Source: Actinomycetota bacterium
GTDB taxonomy: Bacteria > Actinomycetota > Acidimicrobiia > Acidimicrobiales > Ilumatobacteraceae
Length of the DNA stretch: 16,972 nt
Reading direction: 5' to 3'
Assembly (NCBI GenBank): GCA_005793785.1
Contig: SXPW01000117.1
Location: forward strand, 1-16,972
Both the position numbers and the translations under genes were made by a program. Below the pieces are notes generated by a model that was not told the origin of the DNA, did not search any database, and was given only the letters and a program-made list of their open reading frames with translations. The number at the start of each line of letters is the position of its first letter. Position 1 is the first letter of the stretch. Positions 1 through 8,202 of this stretch are shown here, piece after piece.

Positions 1-710
1 GGTTGCCGATATCCGGTGAGGTACCCCGTCAACTCCTTGTTACGCATGAGCCACAGCCACGGAAGCACCAAGGAGATTGCGAGTGAAGTACCGGCACGCA
101 GGAATGCGAGCCATAGTCCAGAGCTGCGCACCTGGACCACTGCCGCGATCATGGCAATCGGAGCCGCATAGAACGGTCCGACGTAACGCACGAAGAACAG
201 ACACGTGAAGAGGCACGCGAGAGCGATGTCCCATGGCCAACTGCGCTCGCGAGTGGCGATGAACAAGCAGCCGAGGATGAGCGCCAGGAACGGAGGTTCC
301 GACCATGCCATCGTGAAGATGTCGAGAAGTGCGGGGCTCACTGCGACGAATGTGAGTCCGACCCACCGAGCAAACGGTCTCACCTTGGCTCTGGTCAACA
401 GCAGGTGCGTACACCAGACGATGATTGCCATGGATACTGCATTGACCAAACGCAGCGTGATATCAGGCGAGAGTGCCGACCACTCTCCGATGGCGACCAA
501 CGTGGAGAGTCCCGGTGGTCGGATCACCATCGGGGCACCGGTCACGTCGAGAGCGCCCCGACCGGCGGCAATGCTTCGACCGACTGCGATGTAGTCGGTC
601 GAGTCCCAACTGAGTCCGATGCCGCTTCGATTGCCGATCAGGCTTGGAATCGCGCTCAGCACCGCCGCGATGACGGCTGGCCGTCGTCGGACTATCGAGA
701 GCGTCTCCAT
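1..710 (-). CDS. GT-C-like polytopic membrane glycosyltransferase (3' end outside window)
   Basis: I translated this open frame directly: it starts with ATG at 710 and stays open to base 1, giving 236 residues of an unfinished protein. It has many long hydrophobic stretches (about residues 12-26, 90-106, 115-135, 140-150, 160-190 and 205-222). Between the first segments is an acidic loop with D36 and D39 (LSWDSTDYI), followed by an arginine-proline-proline-glycine motif (IRPPGLS, about residues 63-69). An acidic first loop and a following PPG motif are usual in GT39/GT-C lipid-linked sugar transferases, which use polyprenyl-phosphate sugars on the outer face of the membrane. The start overlaps the end of the upstream GT2 gene by 19 bp, so the two are probably translated together: the GT2 enzyme could make the polyprenyl-phosphate sugar and this protein could transfer it. 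The acceptor is unknown. A general transporter-like membrane protein is the main alternative. Confidence 0.72.
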   Translation of the reverse strand, partial: METLSIVRRRPAVIAAVLSAIPSLIGNRSGIGLSWDSTDYIAVGRSIAAGRGALDVTGAPMVIRPPGLSTLVAIGEWSALSPDITLRLVNAVSMAIIVWCTHLLLTRAKVRPFARWVGLTFVAVSPALLDIFTMAWSEPPFLALILGCLFIATRERSWPWDIALACLFTCLFFVRYVGPFYAAPIAMIAAVVQVRSSGLWLAFLRAGTSLAISLVLPWLWLMRNKELTGYLTGYRQ

Positions 711-1411
711 CGCAGGGTGTGTTTGAGAATACGCCATCCGTACCGAATTCCATTGACGCGCGAGAGTTCGTCACCGTAGAACGTGGGAATCGGTATCTCG
801 ACGATTCGCTGATTGCTGGAAATCATCTGCAGGATGATTTGCGTGTCGAAGTCGTAGTAATCCGCGTTGAGTTCGAATCCCACACGGGCGAGCGAGTCAA
901 CTGAGTAGGCGCGATAGCCGCTGTGCCATTCACTGAGGTGAACGACGGCGATTCGATTCTGCAGGAAGGTGAGGATCTTGTTGCCGACGTACTTGTACTT
1001 GGGCATGCCACCGCGCAGAGCGGCGCCGCGCTCCAACATTCGTGAACCAAACACCACATCGGCTCGTCCTTCGACGATTGGCTCGACCATGTCGGGCAGG
1101 AACTCGGGTGCGTATTGGCCGTCGCCGTGTAGGAGCATCACGACATCGAGGCCATGATCGATCATCCAGCGATAGCCGGCCTTCTGATTCCCCCCGTACC
1201 CGAGGTTTACGGGACGTCGGATCACCTCGAGAGGCAGATCGGGTCGAAGTTGTTTGACGCGCATCCCCACCTGGAATGTGTCGTCGGTACTGGCGTCGTC
1301 ACAGACGAGAATCGTGTGGAGTCGGGTTCGAAATTCGTCTGGAATTCGGTTCAAGACGGATTCGAGCGTTGCACTCGCCTCGTACGCCACGACGAGGACG
1401 CCGATTTTCAC
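692..1411 (-). CDS. family 2 glycosyltransferase, dolichyl/polyprenyl-phosphate sugar synthase-like
   Basis: This 239-residue cytoplasmic protein is a complete GT-A fold transferase of the DPM1-like branch of family GT2. Visible motifs are the N-terminal VLVVAYEA strand (5-12), the nucleotide-binding CDDAST (37-42), NLGYGGNQ (69-76), the metal-binding DGQY (97-100), a GSRM motif further on, and the acceptor-side SGYRAY and FYGDE. There is no transmembrane segment at the C-terminus, which separates it from the long membrane-anchored members. Family members transfer a hexose from GDP- or UDP-sugar to a polyprenyl phosphate; which sugar is used here cannot be told. The start is GTG, one base after the holB stop, and its 3' end overlaps the membrane glycosyltransferase by 19 bp. 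The pairing of a polyprenyl-phosphate sugar synthase with a GT-C enzyme is a common functional couple (inference here). Confidence 0.88.
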   Translation of the reverse strand: MKIGVLVVAYEASATLESVLNRIPDEFRTRLHTILVCDDASTDDTFQVGMRVKQLRPDLPLEVIRRPVNLGYGGNQKAGYRWMIDHGLDVVMLLHGDGQYAPEFLPDMVEPIVEGRADVVFGSRMLERGAALRGGMPKYKYVGNKILTFLQNRIAVVHLSEWHSGYRAYSVDSLARVGFELNADYYDFDTQIILQMISSNQRIVEIPIPTFYGDELSRVNGIRYGWRILKHTLRWRRSR

Positions 1412-1412
1412 G

Positions 1413-2495
1413 TCACGCTTCGATCATCTCGCGCCGACCTGCGATTGCGTGCAGAGACGGACACTTGGCGAAGAGTGCATGCAGGAGGAGTGTCTCGTTC
1501 ACGTTCAGTGACAGTGCGGAAATGGAGTCGTGAATGTGGTGCACTGCTCGTTCGTAAATCGCCGGATCCACGCCTTCCTGCAGGCTGACGGTCACCTTGT
1601 GGTACTCCGCCGCCATGAGCGAGAGCCCCTCGCGTAGTTCGTCGGTCTTGAACTTCCGTAACTGACGCTTGTGTACGTCGGCGAGGGCACGGCGTCCGCT
1701 ACCGCGTTCGCCGAGGAGTTTCACTCGCGACTCCAGCGCTTCAAGATCGGCCTCTTGCTTGGCGAGCAGTGGCTCGGCTGCACGGTCAATAAGTGCGCTC
1801 ACCGTCTCGACCACCTTCACGACGGCAGAGCCGCTGCCATCGAGCTGGTAAGGCACTTCGGAGAAAGCCGCCTGACGTTGGGCGAGTGCCGTGTCGCTGG
1901 TGAGGATTCGCGCGCGATCGAGACTTCCAGCAGATGATCGCGCCGCACGACGTGCGATGTCCGGCGCAACCCCCTCCGACTGAAGTTGGGCAGCGATGGT
2001 TTCGGAATCGATCGCCGGAAAGTGGACGACGAGACAACGTGAGGTGATGGTGTCGAGGGCAGGGAGAAGTTGCTCGGCAAGCAGAATGAAGACGAGGCGG
2101 TCGTTGGGCTCCTCGAAGGTCTTGAGAAGTCGTGCCGCTGCGGTGTCGCGCATGAGGTGTACCTCGTGGACGATGACCACACGGAGATCTGCTTCCGTCG
2201 GGGTGAGCACCGACTGTTGCACGATGGCTTGTGCCTCGTCGCGATCGATCGCCGCACCTTCTCGTACGATTTCCGTGACGTCGACGAATGCCCCACGCAT
2301 GATGAGATCGGCCACGCGGGAGGTGTCGGAATCGCTCCCGGAGACGAGTCGTGCTGCGAAAGCGCGCGCGGCAACTTCCTTGCCCGCACCCTCTGGTCCG
2401 ACGAAGAGGTACGCGTGAGTGGGTCGTTCGGCCAATGAGCGCAATCGGTCGACGGCTGCGGGTTGCCCGACGACGCGGTCCCAAACATTGGTCAT
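1413..2495 (-). CDS. holB: DNA polymerase III clamp-loader subunit delta'
   Basis: The 360-residue protein has the AAA+ fold of the delta' and gamma/tau clamp-loader subunits: N-terminal VWDRVVGQP (4-12), Walker A GPEGAGKE (33-40), a Walker-B-like strand VVIVHEVHLM (106-115), LLKTFEEP (123-130) and the sensor-1 SRC motif (152-154). Delta' helps open the beta sliding clamp and load it on DNA as part of the replicase. Identity as holB rather than dnaX rests on the single short AAA+ module and on its place after tmk, the usual actinobacterial order. Two points are odd. The four-cysteine zinc module that normally sits between Walker A and B is missing (no cysteine before C154), and the Walker B acidic pair is His-Glu. 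The ATG overlaps the tmk stop by 4 bp (ATGA). Confidence 0.9.
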   Translation of the reverse strand: MTNVWDRVVGQPAAVDRLRSLAERPTHAYLFVGPEGAGKEVAARAFAARLVSGSDSDTSRVADLIMRGAFVDVTEIVREGAAIDRDEAQAIVQQSVLTPTEADLRVVIVHEVHLMRDTAAARLLKTFEEPNDRLVFILLAEQLLPALDTITSRCLVVHFPAIDSETIAAQLQSEGVAPDIARRAARSSAGSLDRARILTSDTALAQRQAAFSEVPYQLDGSGSAVVKVVETVSALIDRAAEPLLAKQEADLEALESRVKLLGERGSGRRALADVHKRQLRKFKTDELREGLSLMAAEYHKVTVSLQEGVDPAIYERAVHHIHDSISALSLNVNETLLLHALFAKCPSLHAIAGRREMIEA

Positions 2496-3103
2496 AGGCC
2501 GAGGCGTTCCGTCACTGCTCGGCGAATGATGAGTTCGAGTTCGTCCTTCGGCGGTGTCGCGTCGATGACGAGCCAGCGATTCGGCTCCGCGGCCGCCAAG
2601 TCTTCGAATCCCTGCATGACTCGGCGGAAGAATTCGTCATCCTCGCGCTCGAAGCGGTCGGTATCGCGCTTCTCTAGCCGTTGACGGACGGCCTCGAGAT
2701 CGACTCGTAAATACACCACGAGGTCGGGCCACCGAGCATCGATGGCAAAATCGTTGAACTGCCGGAGTTGAGCGATACCCAACTGCCGACCGTATCCCTG
2801 GTAGGCGAGTGATGAATAGACGCTGCGGTCGCTGACGACGTGTCGACCGGACTCCAACGTCGGTACCACGAGTTCGTGCAGGTGTTGGGCGCGGTCTGCG
2901 GCCATGAGTAGCGCCTCGGCTCGCGGTGACAGGTGAGTGTTGTCCGTGTTCGCCATGATTTCGCGCAGGGTGGTGCCGATCGTCGTTCCGCCGGGTTCAC
3001 GTGTGATGAGGGCGTCAAGATGTGCGGCGAGGCGTTTGACGTGCGTGGACTTTCCGCAACCCTCGACACCTTCGAACGCGATGTAACTACCGGGCATCGC
3101 CAT
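2492..3103 (-). CDS. tmk: thymidylate kinase
   Basis: The enzyme phosphorylates dTMP to dTDP with ATP in the cytoplasm, the shared last specific step of dTTP supply. The protein of about 203 residues shows IAFEGVEGCGKST (P-loop near residues 12-20), the REPGGT motif (about 35-40), a DRA motif (about 70-72), the DRSVYSSLAYQG substrate motif (about 92-103) and a lid region rich in charge (RDTDRFEREDDEFF). Length is normal for the family. Three starts lie together: GTG at 3106, ATG at 3103 and ATG at 3097; I chose 3103, and no clear Shine-Dalgarno separates them. It starts 25 bp after the topA stop and overlaps holB by 4 bp, so the three genes are likely one operon that links topology, precursor supply and clamp loading. 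Confidence 0.95.
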   Translation of the reverse strand: MAMPGSYIAFEGVEGCGKSTHVKRLAAHLDALITREPGGTTIGTTLREIMANTDNTHLSPRAEALLMAADRAQHLHELVVPTLESGRHVVSDRSVYSSLAYQGYGRQLGIAQLRQFNDFAIDARWPDLVVYLRVDLEAVRQRLEKRDTDRFEREDDEFFRRVMQGFEDLAAAEPNRWLVIDATPPKDELELIIRRAVTERLGL

Positions 3104-3128
3104 CACGCTAGGGCGTGGGTACTGGGGA

Positions 3129-5774
3129 CTACTTCTTCTTTGGCTGCTTCGAGGCGCGTTTTCTTGCGGGAGTTTTTTCCTTGGCTGGTGGTTTTTCCTC
3201 GGCTGGCGCTTTCGCCCTGTTCGGTGCCTTCACCTTGGCGCGAGCCTTCGTCTTTGGTTGCGGTGGATTCGCTCGACGGGCAGCGAGCAGTTCGAAGGCC
3301 CGTTCGGTACTCATGTGTTCGAGACGATCGCCACGCGTGAGACTGGCATTCGTCTCGCCATCGGTGATGTAGGTGCCGAATTTTCCGTCCTTCGCAACCA
3401 CGGGTCGACCGGAGATCGGGTCGTTGCCGAATTCGCGAAGTGGTGGTTTGGCGGGACCGCGCCGGCCGAATTTTCGTGGTTCGGCCAGTAGCGCCAGTGC
3501 CTGGTCGATGGTGATGGTGAAGATCTCGTCATGCGAACCGAGCGTGCGACTGTCCTTGTCTTTGGTGATGTACGGGCCGTACCGACCGTTCTGGGCGGTG
3601 ATCCCAACACCGTCACTTGGATCGACCCCGATGACTCTCGGCAGGGAGAGCAAGCGTGTTGCCACATCCATCGTCACGTCGCCCGGCTTCATCTCCGGAA
3701 AGAGCGACGCGGTCTTTGGGAGTGGTGCATTCTTGTCGTCGCTGCGGTCGCCGAGTTGAACGTACGGTCCATACCGCCCGGATTTGACGTACACCGGAAG
3801 ATCGTTCATGGTGCCAATCGGGATGTCGCTACTCGGGGCATCGAGCAGTTCGATGGCTTTCGCGACGGTGAGGTCCTCTGGGGTCAGGTCCTCGGGAACT
3901 CCGGCGGTGCGTTCACCCGACCGAACGTACGGACCGTATTTACCGGGCCGAACCTCGATCATCTCGCCCGTCTCGGGATGGCGTCCGACGATGAAGCCGT
4001 TGATCTCGCGTGCGTCAATGGAATCCTTCGCCGCCTCCGTCACCGGAAAGATGCCGGGAAGTTCCTTGCCGTTGCCGAAGTAGAACTCACGCAACCAGGT
4101 TCCGCGATCACGTTCGCCGCGGGCAATCTCGTCGAGTTCTTCCTCGACGATCGCCGTGAACCTGTCGTCGACGATGCTGGCGAAGTGCTGGGTGAGCAAG
4201 CGAACCACTGCGAATGCCGTCCAACTCGGCACCAATGCCTGACCCTTCTTCCACACGTAGCCGCGGTCGACGATTACTTTCAGGATGTTGGCGTACGTGG
4301 AGGGTCGGCCGATACCGAGTTCTTCCAGTTTCTTCACGAGCGTGGGTTCGGTGTACCTGGCGGGTGGCGTCGTGGCATGTCCGACGGCCGTGAGCTCCGC
4401 AACCGGAACCTGATCACCGACGTTGAGAACCGGGAGGATGGCCTCGGCGTCGTCCTCGCCCTTGTCCTCCTCGAGTTCGTCGTACACCGCGCGATAGCCC
4501 GGGAACGTGATGGTGGTTCCGCTCGCGCTGAACTCACAGTCGGCGTCGCCGCTAGTCCGCGCCGTGGCACCGAGTCGCAGCATCACCGTGGTGCCCTGTG
4601 CGTCACCCATCTGCGACCCGAGTGTGCGCTGCCAGATGAGTCGGTACACGTTCAACTCCGTGGCGTTGAGTTCACTTCGCACGGTTTCGGGAGATCGGAG
4701 TGGCAAGGTGGGCCGGATTGCCTCGTGCGCGTCCTGGGCATTCTTCACCTTCGATTTGTACGTTCGGGGTTCGTCCGGGACGAACTGTCGTCCATAAACA
4801 TCGGCGATTTCACTGCGAATTGCGCCGATCGCATCGTCGCTGAGTCCCACGTTGTCGGTGCGCATATATGTAATGAATCCGGACTCGTACAAGCCCTGGG
4901 CGATCCTCATCACCTCTCCGGCACTGAGTCGGAGTTTGTTCCCCGCTTCCTGCTGCAACGAACTGGTGATGAACGGAGCCTTGGGTGACTTTCGGTAGGG
5001 CTTCTCGTCGATCGAGCGGACCGTGAGATCGCTTCCCACGAGCGAAGCGGTGAGCTCGTCGGCGCGTTCCTTCGTGATGACCGAGACACCGTCCCGCGCG
5101 ACTCCCTTGCTATCGAAGTCCCGACCGGACGCGACGCGCATGCCGTTGAGCGTCGCCAGAACCGCCTTGAACGAGGGCGCGGTGGCGGTGACCGCGGCGA
5201 GGTCCCAGTAGTCGGCGACGACATAGTCCATGCGTTCTTGTTCGCGCTCGACGACGAGTCGAATGGCCGGACTCTGCACTCGACCCGCCGACAAGCCGCG
5301 ATTGACCTTCCGCCAGAGCACGGGTGACAATGTGTAACCAAACAATCGATCGAGAACGCGTCGGGCCTCGGCCGCATCGACGAGCTCCTGGTCGATGGAT
5401 CTGGTGTTGCGTACTGCCTCGTCTATCGCACTGCGGGTGATTTCGTGGAACACCATTCGCTTGACCGGCACCTTCGGTTTCAGATATTCGACGAGATGGA
5501 ACGAGATCGCCTCCCCCTCTCGGTCTTCGTCGGTTGCCAGGTACAACTCGGTGGCATTCTTCAAGGCGGCTTTGAGTTCGCGAATGACCTTGCCACCGCG
5601 CTCCGTGATTTCGTAATTGGGGCGGAAGTCGTTTTCGACGTCGACTTGCAGACCGGACTTAGGAAGGTCGGCGATGTGACCTACCGATGCGTGGACGTCG
5701 TAGTCCTTCCCGAGCAACTTGCCGATGGTTTTTGCCTTGGCGGGCGATTCAACGATGACGAGCGGTCGTGACAT
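3129..5774 (-). CDS. topA: DNA topoisomerase I (type IA)
   Basis: This is a complete 881-residue type IA topoisomerase, which relaxes negative supercoils through a 5'-phosphotyrosine. The N-terminal Toprim domain begins VIVESPAKAKTI (6-17, catalytic E9) and contains TDEDREGE (81-88). The nucleophile region is YMRTDN (303-308), so Y303 is the likely catalytic tyrosine; most homologues have YMRTDS. LGIGRPSTYA is at 486-495. There is no CxxC zinc finger; instead the C-terminal region carries four repeats around G-[RK]-[YF]-G-[PT]-Y (612-616, 667-671, 730-735, 798-802) and a tail of about 45 residues rich in Lys, Ala and Pro, as in mycobacterial topoisomerase I, where a basic tail aids DNA binding and strand passage. 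I moved the start from an upstream codon at 5816 to ATG 5774, because SRPLVIVESP is where family proteins begin and a weak GGAA lies about 10 nt upstream. Confidence 0.97.
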   Translation of the reverse strand: MSRPLVIVESPAKAKTIGKLLGKDYDVHASVGHIADLPKSGLQVDVENDFRPNYEITERGGKVIRELKAALKNATELYLATDEDREGEAISFHLVEYLKPKVPVKRMVFHEITRSAIDEAVRNTRSIDQELVDAAEARRVLDRLFGYTLSPVLWRKVNRGLSAGRVQSPAIRLVVEREQERMDYVVADYWDLAAVTATAPSFKAVLATLNGMRVASGRDFDSKGVARDGVSVITKERADELTASLVGSDLTVRSIDEKPYRKSPKAPFITSSLQQEAGNKLRLSAGEVMRIAQGLYESGFITYMRTDNVGLSDDAIGAIRSEIADVYGRQFVPDEPRTYKSKVKNAQDAHEAIRPTLPLRSPETVRSELNATELNVYRLIWQRTLGSQMGDAQGTTVMLRLGATARTSGDADCEFSASGTTITFPGYRAVYDELEEDKGEDDAEAILPVLNVGDQVPVAELTAVGHATTPPARYTEPTLVKKLEELGIGRPSTYANILKVIVDRGYVWKKGQALVPSWTAFAVVRLLTQHFASIVDDRFTAIVEEELDEIARGERDRGTWLREFYFGNGKELPGIFPVTEAAKDSIDAREINGFIVGRHPETGEMIEVRPGKYGPYVRSGERTAGVPEDLTPEDLTVAKAIELLDAPSSDIPIGTMNDLPVYVKSGRYGPYVQLGDRSDDKNAPLPKTASLFPEMKPGDVTMDVATRLLSLPRVIGVDPSDGVGITAQNGRYGPYITKDKDSRTLGSHDEIFTITIDQALALLAEPRKFGRRGPAKPPLREFGNDPISGRPVVAKDGKFGTYITDGETNASLTRGDRLEHMSTERAFELLAARRANPPQPKTKARAKVKAPNRAKAPAEEKPPAKEKTPARKRASKQPKKK

Positions 5775-5860
5775 GCAGCAGTATTCCGTTGTAAGACATT
5801 GAAGTCGGGCAGTCAAGCACCTGAAATCGAAAATTGCTACTGACTAGCGTGAAAGTCATA
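5775..5860. promoter_or_regulatory. divergent topA/rsgA intergenic region
   Basis: This 86-bp gap between the divergent topA and rsgA starts must carry promoters for both unless transcription enters from elsewhere. I see no convincing -35/-10 pair in either direction. GCTACT at 5836-5841 lies 7 bp before GTG 5849, a distance that would fit a leaderless rsgA message, but the hexamer does not match TANNNT. No hairpin is evident. Confidence 0.35.
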
Positions 5861-6877
5861 GTGCACAACGCTTTGAGCGAACTTGGATGGAACGAAACGT
5901 TCGAGCAATCGATGCGCGAAACGATCGCGATGAGTGACGACCATCGCATTGGTCGTGTGAAACGAATCGACAGGGGTTGGAGCACGTTCATCTGTGTGAC
6001 GGTCGATTCCTCGACGGCAGGAGTCGCCCTTGGTGAGGGAAGGGTGCGAAACATCGGTGCCGACGTTGCAGTGGGTGATTGGATCGTCGTATCGAAGGAC
6101 GGCGAACGGATCCTTGGAGTGGTACCACGACAGTCACGACTCGTTCGCCGTGCGTCGTTCGATGGTGATCGATTCGAGTCGCAAGTCATTGCCGCCAACA
6201 TCGATGCGGTCTTCCTCGTTCATGGTTTGGACACGAAGCCGAATCAACGGCGCTTGGAACGAGAACTCGTCCTTGCATTCGACTCGGGGGCCAGACCCGT
6301 AGTGGTGTTGACGAAGTCCGACACCGTGGAGCAGTTCGAGACGAAAACTGCATTGGCCATCGTGGAAGCGACCTCGATGGGTGTGCCGGTTCATGTGGTG
6401 AGCAGCGTCACTGGCGACGGTCTCGGCACCCTCCGGGAGTACGCGCGAGGCGGGTTGACGGTCGCCGTCCTTGGTGCGAGCGGTGTCGGTAAATCGACGT
6501 TGATCAACGCACTCACGGGCAGCGACTCACAAGACACCGGTGCGATTCGGGCCGGCGACAAGCGAGGTCGGCACACCAGCATCGCGGTCGACCTCGTGCC
6601 ATTGCGTGACGGGGGATGGTTGATCGATACGCCCGGAGTGCGGGCAGTCAGTTTGTGGAACAGTGGTCAGGGAATTGAACGAGCCTTCGCCGATGTCTTT
6701 TCGCTCGCAGAGCGATGCAAGTTTCGCGATTGCAAGCACGAAAGTGAACCATCCTGTGCGGTTCGCGAGGCAATCAACGGCGGCTTCCTCGACAGGGCGC
6801 GGCTGGAGAGCATGAAACGATTGGTGGCGGAGGAAGCCACGCTCGAGCGGGACCAGCGCAACTACAAGCGCAAGTGA
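5861..6877 (+). CDS. rsgA: ribosome small-subunit-dependent GTPase
   Basis: RsgA (YjeQ/EngC) is a circularly permuted GTPase that checks late 30S subunit assembly. The order of motifs shows the permutation: an N-terminal OB fold, then G4 TKSD (151-154), G1 GASGVGKST (205-213), switch motif RGRHTS (236-241), G3 DTPG (256-259), and last a zinc knuckle with C286, C291, H293 and C299. The protein has about 338 residues from this start. The start is uncertain: GTG 5861 places LGW near residue 8, as in related proteins; GTG 5849 and TTG 5834 are in frame upstream, and none has a good Shine-Dalgarno. It is the only gene of its unit, and its last 16 bp overlap the 3' end of the histidine kinase on the other strand. 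Confidence 0.94.
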   Translation: MHNALSELGWNETFEQSMRETIAMSDDHRIGRVKRIDRGWSTFICVTVDSSTAGVALGEGRVRNIGADVAVGDWIVVSKDGERILGVVPRQSRLVRRASFDGDRFESQVIAANIDAVFLVHGLDTKPNQRRLERELVLAFDSGARPVVVLTKSDTVEQFETKTALAIVEATSMGVPVHVVSSVTGDGLGTLREYARGGLTVAVLGASGVGKSTLINALTGSDSQDTGAIRAGDKRGRHTSIAVDLVPLRDGGWLIDTPGVRAVSLWNSGQGIERAFADVFSLAERCKFRDCKHESEPSCAVREAINGGFLDRARLESMKRLVAEEATLERDQRNYKRK

Positions 6878-8202
6878 ATCGTCGCGCCACCACCGGGTGT
6901 GTCAGTCACGTCGACCGACCCTTCGTGGTCGAGGGCGAATTGCTGGACGATTGCCAGCCCCAAACCCGACCCGGGGTACGAACGCGTTGCATCGGAGCGG
7001 AAGAATCGCGTGAAGACCTTGGTCTTGTCCGAATCGGGAATGCCAGGACCATGGTCGATGATGCGAACCTCGGACGACTCGACCTCGACATCGACGGTGC
7101 TCGTTGATGGCGAGAACTTGAGCGCATTGTCGAGCAGGTTGCTGAGCGCACGTTCGAACTGGGCGAGTCGAATTCGGATGACCCCGGTTGTGGGCGTCGC
7201 GCCTTCGATGAGCGTGCAATTGATGGTGCGTTTGGTGCGCCGTCGCATTCGTTCCACGACTACTTCGGTTGCGTCGAACAAATTGACGTCGGCAATCGAC
7301 TCGGTGTGGCGTTGATCGGTGGCCAAGGTGGAGAGCTCGCTGCTAATCGTGGTCAACTCGTCGACTTCGGTGCGGATGTCGAGGAGGATGTCACTTCGCT
7401 CAGCGGGTGTGAGTTCGGGTCGCTCAAGCAACTCGCTGTTCGCCCGAAGTGAAGTGAGCGGCGTTCGCAGTTCGTGACTCGCATCCTGAATGAATTGGCG
7501 CTCTCGCGTCATCGATTCCCGGATTCGTTCAAGCATCGTATTGACGCTCGACGCCAACGAACGCACCTCGGATGCGCCGGCTACAGGAACCGAGACCTCG
7601 AGGCTTCCAGTGCTGGCGATCTGGTTGGCAACGGTCGAGAGGGTTCGAAGCGGTTTCGTGATGACTCGAGCCAGTAACCAACTGATGAGTGTGGAGAAGA
7701 CGACCAGAGCTGTGCCGAGACCAAGGAGCCAGTTTCGTGTCCTTTGCAGAAGAGCCACGTTCTCTTCAATGTCACGGGCAATCTGCACCGCACCGCCACC
7801 TTGCACTGGAACCACGTACAGACGAAACTTGCGATTCGCAAGAATGACGTCCCGAAACTCCGCCGCATCGCCGGCGGCGATGGCGATGTCTTCCGAAGTG
7901 ACGGGTATGGCGAGTTCACCGATGGCAAAGACCACGGCTCCATCTGCGTCGATGACCTGACTCTCGACGTCGAAACGCACGTCGAGTAGTGCCTGACCGA
8001 GTGGATTTCGAAATCGCTGACCTCGAGGGAGAGGTGTACTTTCGAGTCGGGTAGCAACGGAGGCGACGCGATTGACGAGGAAGCGGTCGACCTGTCTGTC
8101 CAAATTGAGGCGTACGGACTGATAGATGACCAACGAGGTGGTGGTGACGAGGATCAACACCACGCCACCAAGTACGAGCGAGAGTCTGGTACGAAAACTC
8201 AC
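6862..8202 (-). CDS. HAMP-domain sensor histidine kinase
   Basis: This is a 446-residue membrane sensor kinase. It has a first membrane helix (about 8-28), an extracytoplasmic domain of about 130 residues with no recognised ligand motif, a second helix (about 158-178), a HAMP linker (about 180-232), and a HisKA domain with the phospho-acceptor H243 in FIQDASHELRTPL. The ATPase domain follows, with N-box NLLDNALKFSP (355-365), G1 DHGPGIPD (383-390) and G2 GSGLGLAIVQQF (411-422). I placed the start at GTG 8202 and not the in-frame TTG 8217: GTG overlaps the response-regulator stop by 4 bp (GTGA) and has GGAG at 8208-8211 with a 5-nt spacer. The partner is the regulator just upstream. The stimulus is probably an envelope condition, judged from topology and from the secreted protein next door (inference). 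Confidence 0.95.
   Translation of the reverse strand: MSFRTRLSLVLGGVVLILVTTTSLVIYQSVRLNLDRQVDRFLVNRVASVATRLESTPLPRGQRFRNPLGQALLDVRFDVESQVIDADGAVVFAIGELAIPVTSEDIAIAAGDAAEFRDVILANRKFRLYVVPVQGGGAVQIARDIEENVALLQRTRNWLLGLGTALVVFSTLISWLLARVITKPLRTLSTVANQIASTGSLEVSVPVAGASEVRSLASSVNTMLERIRESMTRERQFIQDASHELRTPLTSLRANSELLERPELTPAERSDILLDIRTEVDELTTISSELSTLATDQRHTESIADVNLFDATEVVVERMRRRTKRTINCTLIEGATPTTGVIRIRLAQFERALSNLLDNALKFSPSTSTVDVEVESSEVRIIDHGPGIPDSDKTKVFTRFFRSDATRSYPGSGLGLAIVQQFALDHEGSVDVTDTPGGGATIHLRL

Noticed and set aside
1786..2484. 232-codon minus-strand frame inside holB
   Set aside because: It is very rich in Arg, His and Ser and out of frame with the AAA+ motifs; a shifted-frame shadow.
3531..4988. 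485-codon open frame on the plus strand
   Set aside because: It lies fully antisense to topA, whose motifs are certain; the product has no recognisable domain, and long shadow frames are expected in GC-rich genes.
5775..5816. 14-residue N-terminal extension of topoisomerase I
   Set aside because: Family proteins begin right before VIVESPAKA, and ATG 5774 fits this; the extension is unlike the family.
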